From Microcaldota archaeon (GTDB taxonomy: Archaea; Micrarchaeota; Micrarchaeia; Micrarchaeales; Micrarchaeaceae), in NCBI GenBank assembly GCA_021828345.1, contig JAJZJI010000038.1:1-9762 (forward strand): 9,762 nt of DNA, read 5' to 3'. A program made the position numbers and the translations under genes. Shown here one piece after another: positions 1-7,058 of the stretch (positions are counted from its first letter, which is position 1; each line of letters begins with the position of its first letter). The notes beneath the pieces are model-generated. The model saw nothing but the letters and a program-made list of their open reading frames with translations, was not told where the DNA came from and did not search any database.

Positions 1-3000
1 CACTAATACAATAGTAAGTGGTTGATGTTGGTGATACTGTTATAGAATTTAAGGTTGCACCGCTTATTTGTGAGTCAGAGCTGCAAGTAGAGGATGACCC
101 GGAATACCATTGATAGCTATATGGAACGGTTCCATTATATACAATTGAATTTATTGTTTCGCTTTGGCTACTGCTTAATGTTATATTAGGGGTTGTTATA
201 ATAGGGGTGGTCAATGCAGGATTTACTACTATACTATTATATGAAGAGTTAGATATTGTATTTCCATTGCCAATATCTGTCACAATGGAATTATATTCAA
301 ATATCTTATTTAACTGATTAGAATACACATTAAACGATATATCGGTTGGAGTAGATAACGCCGTTAGCCCAACATTTCCAACTATTGAATTGCCAGTAAC
401 ATTATATAGCGCAGCATTAAATGGAGGTATGCCATTATATGCAGTTATTTGATATATTTCAGTTTGCCCAGAATCGAGTACTGTATACTTTGGCGTTATT
501 AAAATACTTGGTAGAGGTTTTACGCTAACAAGATAGGTAGGGGATAATACACTCATACCTAAAGAATCAACTATTACATAACAATAATAAGTATTTGAAG
601 TAGGTGATGCGGTATATGTTGATCCTATAGCACCACTAATTAAATTAGATGATTGGCTGCACGATGAGCTTGGAGATGAATACCATTTATAAGTATAAGA
701 GGATGACCCACCACTTGGATTTGCGGCTAATATAACATTTTGAGTTAAATATATTGAATTTGACGGTGCGGTTATAGAACCGGATAATAGTGGAGCATTT
801 ACATTTATTTTTACTGAAGATTCCGAACTCTCTTTTTGATATGATGAATCAGATACGGATAAACAATAGTAGGTGGTTGATGTTGGTGATACTGTTATAG
901 AATTTAAGGTTGCACCGCTTATTTGTGAGTCAGAGCTGCAAGTAGAGGATGACCCGGAATACCATTGATAGCTATATGGAGTAGTACCGCCATTTATTGA
1001 TGATGAAATTTTAGCCTGCTGACCATTATCTATTGTTAAAGTATTCGCACTTATTGATAATGTGCCTAAAGCTGGGGATACGCTCACATATGATGACGCG
1101 CTTAAAACCTGAGAGGATACTGAATCGAATATTTTTGCACAATAATACATATTTGCATTTGGTGATACTGTTATAGAATTTAATGTTGCGCCGGAAATTA
1201 AACTATCAAGACATGAAGATGAACCGTTATACCATTGATATGTATATGGTGATGTTCCTGTAGTTTGCATACCTAATGCTATTTCAATATTCTGACCATC
1301 ATCTATTGCAATACTTGATGGAGTTATTATCGGAGCAACCAATTGGGGATTTACTGTTATTTTTATTGTATTACTATTAAGTGTTACTGGAGTCGATGCA
1401 CTATCAGTGACATATACACAATAGTAAATTGTGGCGGTCGGATTCAATGATTGAAATACTGCACTGTTGGTATTCAAAGAGGATTGAGTTGTAATGAGTG
1501 TGGATGATTGGCTGCACGATGAGCTTGTAGATGAATATAATGATACAGAATATGGCGCCGTACCTCCAGACCAAGTTGTGGTTATTTGGATATCTTGGCC
1601 ATTATCTATGTTATAAGATGAAGGTGATATTAATGGCGCTGATAGAGCATTTTGAGTAACCAATATTTCATACGTATTTGTATACACAAATTCTGGATTA
1701 TACGCACTATCTTCCTCTTTAACGCAGTAGTAGATCGTGGAAGTAGGTGTTGCAAGGTATGAAAGACTATTTGCATTCGTTATTGGATTATCTGATTGAC
1801 ATGATGAAGAACTCCCAGAATACCATTGATATGTATATGGTGGTGTTCCTGTAGTTGGAGATAGTATTGAAAGCGTTGCACTCTGACCATTATCTAATGT
1901 TGATGCACTCGATGTTGGAGCATTTGAAGCAATTAAAGCAGAATTTACTATTACATTTGCAAGAGCAGAACAAATAGTATTCGCGACATTATCAGTAACT
2001 TTATATGAATAAGAAGTATATGAGGTGGGAGTTGCCACATAACTTCCAGATGTGCCGCCGCTAGTTATTGCTGTTGAACATGCAACTGTACCGCTATACC
2101 ATTGATATGTATATGGTAATGAACCTCCAGTTGGATTTGAATTTAACGTAATACTTTGACCTGCATCTATTGTTGGATTACTTGGTGTTATAGGATTTGC
2201 AAGCAATGAACCGGTAGGGGCTATTGTGAAGGATGATGATATACTTTCGCTGGAATAATTTGCATCTCCAAGCGTATTTGCGACAATATTATATATACCT
2301 GAATTATTTGAAGTTGAATATGTAATTAATCCCGTATTAAGTATGTACAGATAGGGTTTGTTTGTTCCAAATACTGAATAATAGATTTTAGATCCATTTA
2401 AAGAGAGTACTGCCGCTTGTACACCATTACTAAGCGTATAATTTGATATGATAGTATTGGTTAGAAGATTTATTGCAAAGATACCGTTTGTTGTATTTGT
2501 AGTATTAAATTTATTTCTTATTTTTTCAAGGTATATAAGATATGCAATATCACTCTGATTTGAGATTAAAAGTTTTGTTATATGAATTGGACTGCCAAAA
2601 CTTATGTTTTTTATGATGTTATTATTAGTCAAATTCACTATTGTTAAGTTATTATAATTTGCTGAATCGGTTAAAACATATGCAACGTTGTTATTTGGCA
2701 CTGCGATATATCCAGGTATAGCATCCCTAAATACGATTGCATTTGATATTACATGTGTTGTCGTATTTAGTATAGATAATGTTGCATTGCCGTTTCCTGG
2801 ATACCCATTCGTACCCCACAACTCGGATATATATAAACTCTCCCCATTCGGCGTCATTCCGAAATAAATAGGGGATGGGGCAACTATCACGTTATTTGAT
2901 AATATGATTGCATTTTGTTCTATTGTGGTTATCACATTTGATGTTGTATTTAGTATGTATATATTATCATAGAATGTATTTGCGCCTGAATCAGCAACGT

Positions 3001-4642
3001 ATATGTAATTACCATTTGGCGATATTGCAGCTGCAGGGTAATATGGATAAGGATTTGAACTAAAACTTACATTATTTAGCGCCACATTATTTATTATTGG
3101 TGTTATACTCATATCCTTTGAAGCACCCTGAGTGGGGGTATTTATTAAATATATTTTTTTTGATGCGCTATTAGTAAATACCTGAGACAACACCTCATTA
3201 GGGACGGCATAGGTTAAGTTATTTACTATTACATCGGATATTGTATTAAAATCTGCAATTTTTCCATTAGTAGCGATAATATAGAGGTCATTGCCATTGT
3301 TTGTCAATGCAAGATTTGATATGTAGCCTTCTGGCGTATTCATAGATATGCTTTCATTTAATGTTTTATTGAGTTGCATTCCATAGGATTTTGATTCTAA
3401 CACACCATTAACATATAATGTTGCATTCATGTTATTTAACGCAGTCTTATTAAAAAGACCGTATGTTAAATAACCGCCCTTTCCGTTTGCCACAAAGTTT
3501 TTAGAATCATTTAAAAATATATATGATGTTGCCTTTGATATTGTAAAAGCACTTGAAATAGAATTTGCGTTATAATTTGCATTGGCGTTTGAGTTTAACA
3601 TAATTGTATATGTATTAGCTGAAGCGGGTGCAGACACATATCCTTCTGATACATTAATCTCCCCAAGTACGCCAGATAAACTCGCTATATTTGTATATCC
3701 TACATACATTATTCCGTTTATCGGACTTGCAGAGATTGCAGTAGGAAGCCACCCATTTATCGATATTTTTCCAACATATGAATTAGTATTGCCGTTTATT
3801 ACTGATACACCAGATTCTTCAGAGCAAGAATCCGCTACATATATTGAATTTGTACTATTAGAATAGGCAATTGATGAGGGGCACGCGCCATTAATCAGAA
3901 TATTTTTGATTGTTGTATTTGTTAAAACATTTATTACGGTGACCGAATTGCTTGTATAATCTGTCACATATGCGTATACACCATTACTTGAAAATGCAAT
4001 AGATTGTGGATTATTGCCAGTGGTTAATAATTTTGTTACATGAAACGTTGAATTTATAAGCGATATCGTATTATTCCCATTATTTAAAACATAGATTGAA
4101 TTGGAGTTTGGTATTGTATATACGCCAATAGGCTTGTTAAAACCCACAATTGTATTTGCGATCACATTGCTACTTGTATATATTGTCTGTAAATCACTTG
4201 ATGAAGTATTAAGCACATATTTTAGAACCATATTAGATGAATATGCAACATACGGGGTTACAACACCGTTTGGTATTGTATATAATTCCGTGTTAAAAGA
4301 AAATGAACTGACGTTAACAGTATGGATAGGTACGACAGAAAAAGGATAGGACGCCACGTATATGGTACCATTATGCACGGACATAAATTGAGTGGCCTCT
4401 GAGATATTAATATTTTTTGAGATATAACCAATATTTGTAGTATTGACCAACGCCCCATTTATTAATATATTAGAGCTAAAAGGTCCGGCGCTGCTACCAA
4501 ATACAATGCTCCCATTGGTTCCATTGTAGATGCTATTAGAAGGAACACTCAGTTTTAAAATAGGATTTATTGATGCTATAGATAGCTGCATTAGTAGAAT
4601 GATTAAAATTGTAGCAATTATCATTTTTTTATTCTTCTGCAT
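1..4642 (-). CDS. Giant secreted surface protein: signal peptide, YVTN-like beta-propeller, tandem Ig-like repeats (3' end outside window)
   Basis: I translated the minus strand by hand and found no stop from ATG 4642 to position 1, giving at least 1547 residues; codon phase agrees at both ends. The start MQKNKK followed by a hydrophobic run (residues 7-26, ending LSIAS) is a textbook signal peptide. The ATG at 4653 is out of frame and stops after ten codons. Residues about 30-335 and 400-775 carry recurring YVTD/YVAD/LYIS strand motifs with VINxxTN turns, as in YVTN-family beta-propellers. Two related modules (around 340-370 and 780-805, each ending SSxFTI) close the two propeller stretches. 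Residues about 815-1547 are eight Ig-like repeats with PYTYQWY and YYC motifs. N-X-S/T sequons are frequent. The role is probably cell-surface adhesion or a surface-layer component; the C-terminal anchor is not visible. The exact function and ligand are unknown. Confidence 0.9.
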   Translation of the reverse strand, partial: MQKNKKMIIATILIILLMQLSIASINPILKLSVPSNSIYNGTNGSIVFGSSAGPFSSNILINGALVNTTNIGYISKNINISEATQFMSVHNGTIYVASYPFSVVPIHTVNVSSFSFNTELYTIPNGVVTPYVAYSSNMVLKYVLNTSSSDLQTIYTSSNVIANTIVGFNKPIGVYTIPNSNSIYVLNNGNNTISLINSTFHVTKLLTTGNNPQSIAFSSNGVYAYVTDYTSNSVTVINVLTNTTIKNILINGACPSSIAYSNSTNSIYVADSCSEESGVSVINGNTNSYVGKISINGWLPTAISASPINGIMYVGYTNIASLSGVLGEINVSEGYVSAPASANTYTIMLNSNANANYNANSISSAFTISKATSYIFLNDSKNFVANGKGGYLTYGLFNKTALNNMNATLYVNGVLESKSYGMQLNKTLNESISMNTPEGYISNLALTNNGNDLYIIATNGKIADFNTISDVIVNNLTYAVPNEVLSQVFTNSASKKIYLINTPTQGASKDMSITPIINNVALNNVSFSSNPYPYYPAAAISPNGNYIYVADSGANTFYDNIYILNTTSNVITTIEQNAIILSNNVIVAPSPIYFGMTPNGESLYISELWGTNGYPGNGNATLSILNTTTHVISNAIVFRDAIPGYIAVPNNNVAYVLTDSANYNNLTIVNLTNNNIIKNISFGSPIHITKLLISNQSDIAYLIYLEKIRNKFNTTNTTNGIFAINLLTNTIISNYTLSNGVQAAVLSLNGSKIYYSVFGTNKPYLYILNTGLITYSTSNNSGIYNIVANTLGDANYSSESISSSFTIAPTGSLLANPITPSNPTIDAGQSITLNSNPTGGSLPYTYQWYSGTVACSTAITSGGTSGSYVATPTSYTSYSYKVTDNVANTICSALANVIVNSALIASNAPTSSASTLDNGQSATLSILSPTTGTPPYTYQWYSGSSSSCQSDNPITNANSLSYLATPTSTIYYCVKEEDSAYNPEFVYTNTYEILVTQNALSAPLISPSSYNIDNGQDIQITTTWSGGTAPYSVSLYSSTSSSCSQSSTLITTQSSLNTNSAVFQSLNPTATIYYCVYVTDSASTPVTLNSNTIKITVNPQLVAPIITPSSIAIDDGQNIEIALGMQTTGTSPYTYQWYNGSSSCLDSLISGATLNSITVSPNANMYYCAKIFDSVSSQVLSASSYVSVSPALGTLSISANTLTIDNGQQAKISSSINGGTTPYSYQWYSGSSSTCSSDSQISGATLNSITVSPTSTTYYCLSVSDSSYQKESSESSVKINVNAPLLSGSITAPSNSIYLTQNVILAANPSGGSSSYTYKWYSSPSSSCSQSSNLISGAIGSTYTASPTSNTYYCYVIVDSLGMSVLSPTYLVSVKPLPSILITPKYTVLDSGQTEIYQITAYNGIPPFNAALYNVTGNSIVGNVGLTALSTPTDISFNVYSNQLNKIFEYNSIVTDIGNGNTISNSSYNSIVVNPALTTPIITTPNITLSSSQSETINSIVYNGTVPYSYQWYSGSSSTCSSDSQISGATLNSITVSPTSTTYYCIS
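18..125. repeat. 108-bp perfect direct repeat, copy 1
   Basis: These bases are identical to 873-980, at an offset of exactly 855 bp (285 codons), and end in mismatches at 17/872 and 126/981. The block codes for the core of Ig-like repeat 8, from YSYQWY through STCSS to the strand before YYC. Identity at synonymous sites points to recent duplication or gene conversion. Confidence 0.95.
873..980. repeat. 108-bp perfect direct repeat, copy 2
   Basis: This is the partner of 18-125 and lies in the core of Ig-like repeat 5. A second pair, 648-682 and 1503-1537, shares 34 of 35 bases at the same 855-bp offset and joins repeats 6 and 3. The original duplication therefore probably covered a block of three domains. 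Confidence 0.95.
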
Positions 4643-4680
4643 ATAATCAACATATTAGTCAACTTGATAGTTACGGCCGT

Positions 4681-4694
4681 TATATCTATATATT
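4681..4694 (-). promoter_or_regulatory. TATA-like box for the surface protein gene
   Basis: On the minus strand this reads AATATATAGATATA, centred about 46 bp before ATG 4642. That would give a transcript start near 4662 and a leader of about 20 nt. It sits in the 68-bp spacer after the upstream PLD-like gene, so the surface gene could have its own promoter as well as read-through. No clear Shine-Dalgarno sequence is visible. The call rests only on position and A/T pattern in A/T-rich DNA. Confidence 0.4.
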
Positions 4695-4710
4695 GTATGC
4701 CAATTATATA

Positions 4711-5658
4711 TTATTCTTTTAGGTTCTCTAGTTTTTTTGCCCTACCCCATAGGTATTCAAAACCTATTAGGGCATCTTTATAGTTTGTGCGCACAATATG
4801 CTCGCTCTTCCTATTTATTATATTAAATGGAGGTATCTTATACGCATTTGAATTATCTATAAGCAATCGCTCATGTTGTTGTATTGCATCATTCTCATTT
4901 AATATGCGCATTTCAAATATGACATTTCTATTCTTAAGCTCATTTTTAAAATCATTATACTCTTTTAGAAACCTTCCGCCAATTCTATCCTCATTTGCCA
5001 ATACATAAACGGATAAATATGAAATATTTGAATTCTCTAGAAGTATTGCAAGGTTCTTAAGCCCCAAAGAATCAAAATGCATGTCTAATATTTTGATATT
5101 CCCCGAAAGCTTAGAAAATAGCTCATCAGAAAGCTTTATCATGTTAGTATATGGCTTTGATGGATCAATACGTATATTTCTAATCGTATGATGCCTTATT
5201 CGTATTATACCAAAGGCATTGTATATAGATAAAAGAACTACTATTGCCCCGCCTATTGTTGATAATGAGAAGATTAGGTATGGCTCTGCAAAAATAAAGC
5301 TTGTTTCCAAAAGTATTGAAAGTAAAAGGTATGCGAGCGCAGATATACCAATAATTATTGGCCACTCTATTCCAGATCTCTTATTTAGAATTTGCAAACC
5401 GCTTGCAATTACCATAATTATTGTTAGTACAAATAGAATATAGCTTATGGAAAGCGCAAGTTGCAATGTAGGTATATTATTTAAAAGCTGGGCTATTGTA
5501 ACATTCACTATTATGTTTGCATTGCTGCTAGCTACTATGCCGGCGCCCGCTCCTATTCCTATATTAAGAGATAGCTGCTGTATATAGTATATAGCATATA
5601 GCAATGTGAGTATGCTTGCAAAAAATATGATTAGCGATATAACGCCCTTTCTCTCCAT
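4711..5658 (-). CDS. Four-TM membrane protein with degenerate phospholipase D-like cytoplasmic domain
   Basis: The product has 315 residues from ATG 5658 (MERKGVISL). The frame extends upstream to a TTG at 5688, but a TATA-like box overlaps that site, which favours the ATG. Membrane segments lie at about residues 5-26, 63-86, 98-119 and 126-148, with a Gly/Ala-rich loop of about 36 residues between the first two. After the basic stretch RIRHH the C-terminal half (about 165-315) is soluble and probably cytoplasmic. It resembles PLD-like families: a strand-rich start, then H262-E-R264 and D268, and an ending F-x-Y-L-W-x-x-A-K-K typical of PLD-like tails. The standard HxK(x)4D motif is not intact: Lys is replaced by Arg and the Asp spacing is one shorter. 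It may bind nucleic acid or phosphate rather than cleave, but this is inference. It lies 68 bp before the surface protein gene and reads in the same direction. Confidence 0.8.
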   Translation of the reverse strand: MERKGVISLIIFFASILTLLYAIYYIQQLSLNIGIGAGAGIVASSNANIIVNVTIAQLLNNIPTLQLALSISYILFVLTIIMVIASGLQILNKRSGIEWPIIIGISALAYLLLSILLETSFIFAEPYLIFSLSTIGGAIVVLLSIYNAFGIIRIRHHTIRNIRIDPSKPYTNMIKLSDELFSKLSGNIKILDMHFDSLGLKNLAILLENSNISYLSVYVLANEDRIGGRFLKEYNDFKNELKNRNVIFEMRILNENDAIQQHERLLIDNSNAYKIPPFNIINRKSEHIVRTNYKDALIGFEYLWGRAKKLENLKE

Positions 5659-5685
5659 ACTACCATTTAGAATATTACATATTAG

Positions 5686-5696
5686 CAATTTATAGC
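5686..5696 (-). promoter_or_regulatory. TATA-like box for the PLD-like membrane protein gene
   Basis: The minus strand reads GCTATAAATTG, centred about 33 bp before ATG 5658. This predicts a transcript start near 5665 and a leader of only a few bases. The box overlaps the alternative TTG start at 5688, which is the main reason for choosing the ATG. Confidence 0.45.
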
Positions 5697-5709
5697 TTAT
5701 TAGAGTAAT

Positions 5710-5746
5710 CGTTTTTTAGTATTCAACACCCGTATTGTAAAAAACG
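5710..5746. promoter_or_regulatory. 9-bp inverted repeat in the divergent promoter region (candidate operator)
   Basis: CGTTTTTTA at 5710-5718 is the exact reverse complement of TAAAAAACG at 5738-5746, with a 19-bp centre. It lies between the TATA-like boxes of the two divergent genes (5686-5696 and 5754-5765). Half-site centres are about 28 bp apart, close to an integral number of helical turns, which suits a dimeric regulator. The stem is mostly A/T, so chance occurrence is possible. Confidence 0.35.
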
Positions 5747-5753
5747 GCCTTAA

Positions 5754-5765
5754 TTTAAATATAAA
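5754..5765 (+). promoter_or_regulatory. TATA-like box for the orphan beta-sandwich protein gene
   Basis: TTTAAATATAAA lies about 62 bp before ATG 5821 and would give a leader of about 36 nt. A second candidate, TTAATAT near 5791-5797, would instead give a nearly leaderless transcript. The first fits better with the presence of a ribosome-binding site. Confidence 0.4.
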
Positions 5766-5808
5766 CATTATAATTAGATCATATTAAGGTATTAATATTT
5801 GACAGGTT

Positions 5809-5813
5809 GTGAT
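5809..5813 (+). promoter_or_regulatory. Shine-Dalgarno-like GTGAT deciding the start of the 5821 gene
   Basis: GTGAT matches the 3' part of the archaeal consensus GGAGGTGAT and sits 7 nt before ATG 5821. The same GTG could be read as an in-frame start giving three extra isoleucines, but its position as a ribosome-binding site makes ATG 5821 the better start. Confidence 0.5.
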
Positions 5814-5820
5814 TATTATT

Positions 5821-6987
5821 ATGGAAAAGGATATAACTGCGCAAAAATCTGTTAGGCAAAAACAAAATGATAGTTTAGACGTTTCAGATACAAAAACAAA
5901 AAAATCCAAGATTGATGATGTTTTTAAGGGTTTTAATACAAAAATAGACCATAATGAAAAGAGAACTATGGCAATAATGATCAAACACGCAATTGATGAT
6001 ACGTATGATAGGATAAAAGAGTATCTAAGTTCTTTAATTAAGACTGCGCAAAATTTCAATTCTTTTCAAAGAGTTAAACGTAGCATTGCAATAGGAACTG
6101 TTTTGGTTGGAGGCTTATTCAACCCAATATCAACTCCAAATAATTTGACAGATACACGCGGATATTTAAGAACGCAACAAACATACCAGGTTGGCGTAAA
6201 TGGAATAAAGCGCATAAACGAGTATGGGCAATTAGGACTTATTTATAAATCTGATACACAAACATTAAACTATCAAGTCATTGCAAAACCGTTAAAAAAT
6301 AGCGAATATTCCCAAAATAATGGAAATTATATAGCTTATGAACTCAATGGGCTTACAAATAATGGTAGATGGTACCAGTGCGCGTTGCAGTATCGTGGTC
6401 ATAATAAGTATTACATGATATATATGATATGGGGAGGGCATAATGAGGGTCCTGGAAAGATAGTTGCATTTAATGGAAATGTAAATAACGGAGATAAGAT
6501 AGATATTAAAATGAATATTAGAGACCATAAAATATATATGGAGCTGCAAGATTTGAATACAGGTGCGATCGCTAAAAAGAGTTTTAGTGAAAATGCTAAT
6601 TTTTTTGTTGGCAAAAAGCTTGTGCATGGGTTTTATACTGGATTGATGACAGAATTTAACGATTACGTAAAAAGAGTAAACATGAATTTAGTTCCATCTA
6701 ATAACTACCACTATCTTTCAGGAGGATTGGCATCTTTTTCTGGCGTATTTGAATATTTTTCTGTTTCCACAGACAAACATATGCATGATATACAAATTAA
6801 AAACAAAAAGCCAATAGAGTATTATGCCAAAACCATTAAGCTTGTTAACCTATTCGAAAAAATACCACGTATAGATGGTAAATATGGAGATGGACGCACT
6901 TCTTTTGAATTAAATTTAAAATATTTCGAGATTAAAAGCAATGGAAAAACTATATATATTACCCAAAAAAATGACCAGAACAAATAG
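5821..6987 (+). CDS. Unrecognised membrane-anchored protein with probable beta-sandwich domain
   Basis: The product has 388 residues from ATG 5821. I do not recognise the family. Residues 1-87 are charged, rich in Lys, Asp and Gln, and partly helical. Residues 88-104 (SIAIGTVLVGGLFNPIS) form a single hydrophobic stretch preceded by RVKR, so a signal-anchor with the N-terminus inside is plausible. Residues about 115-390 alternate as beta strands. The section 183-260 (WYQCALQY, YYMIYMIWGG, GDKIDIKMNI, LNTGAI) has the strand order of concanavalin-like sandwiches and loosely recalls the G1 (eqolisin) peptidase fold. The glutamate expected in the YxxWYEW-like strand is replaced here (YYMIYMIW). 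The only cysteine I see is C187. It is transcribed divergently from the envelope gene pair across a 162-bp region, which hints at an envelope role. The coding call is strong; the fold is a guess. Confidence 0.8.
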   Translation: MEKDITAQKSVRQKQNDSLDVSDTKTKKSKIDDVFKGFNTKIDHNEKRTMAIMIKHAIDDTYDRIKEYLSSLIKTAQNFNSFQRVKRSIAIGTVLVGGLFNPISTPNNLTDTRGYLRTQQTYQVGVNGIKRINEYGQLGLIYKSDTQTLNYQVIAKPLKNSEYSQNNGNYIAYELNGLTNNGRWYQCALQYRGHNKYYMIYMIWGGHNEGPGKIVAFNGNVNNGDKIDIKMNIRDHKIYMELQDLNTGAIAKKSFSENANFFVGKKLVHGFYTGLMTEFNDYVKRVNMNLVPSNNYHYLSGGLASFSGVFEYFSVSTDKHMHDIQIKNKKPIEYYAKTIKLVNLFEKIPRIDGKYGDGRTSFELNLKYFEIKSNGKTIYITQKNDQNK

Positions 6988-7029
6988 TATAAAATTAAAA
7001 GAAGTTACCATAAAAAGCAAACACTATTA

Positions 7030-7040
7030 TTTTTATAATA
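7030..7040 (+). promoter_or_regulatory. TATA box of the XPD gene, placed for a leaderless transcript
   Basis: TTTTTATAATA is centred about 25 bp before ATG 7059, the distance expected between an archaeal TATA box and the transcript start. Transcription would begin at or next to the A of the start codon. No Shine-Dalgarno sequence is present in the 18 bases before the ATG, which agrees with leaderless translation. Confidence 0.6.
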
Positions 7041-7058
7041 TGATTTGATTCTGTTACT

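Larger units (their letters stand above)
1..2220 (-). repeat. Eight tandem Ig-like repeats (about 95 residues each) within the surface protein
   Basis: The YQWY-equivalent tyrosine falls at residues 846, 938, 1033, 1135, 1225, 1318, 1410 and 1510, so spacing is 90-102 residues. Six repeats keep Y(Q/K)WY; repeats 3 (SVSLY) and 7 (NAALY) are degenerate. Repeats typically begin with LDNGQ or IDNGQ, then PY(T/S)YQWYSGSSSxC, then TSTxYYC about 30 residues later. This matches bacterial/archaeal Ig-like or PKD-like beta-sandwich extenders that project a head domain from the cell. The repeats probably continue past the left edge. Confidence 0.85.

Noticed and set aside
1..2220. CRISPR array or mobile-element repeats
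   Set aside because: The repeats are in phase with the coding frame, spaced by about 95 codons, and encode Ig-like domains, so they are protein repeats and not spacers or insertion-sequence ends.
3582..3866. Plus-strand open frame of 94 codons
   Set aside because: It lies wholly inside the minus-strand surface protein gene, which has continuous coding and recognisable motifs here; the plus frame is an antisense shadow with no promoter or ribosome-binding site.
4101..4349. Plus-strand open frame of 82 codons
   Set aside because: Same reason: it is antisense to the propeller region of the surface protein.
4258..4458. Minus-strand open frame of 66 codons
   Set aside because: It is in a different frame from the surface protein on the same strand and lacks coding character; the main frame is intact through it.
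4643..4653. ATG at 4653 as start of the surface protein
   Set aside because: It is out of frame with the long coding region and stops after ten codons; ATG 4642 is in frame and begins the signal peptide.
5659..5688. TTG 5688 start for the PLD-like membrane protein
   Set aside because: The TATA-like box at 5686-5696 overlaps it, and ATG 5658 begins just before the first membrane helix.
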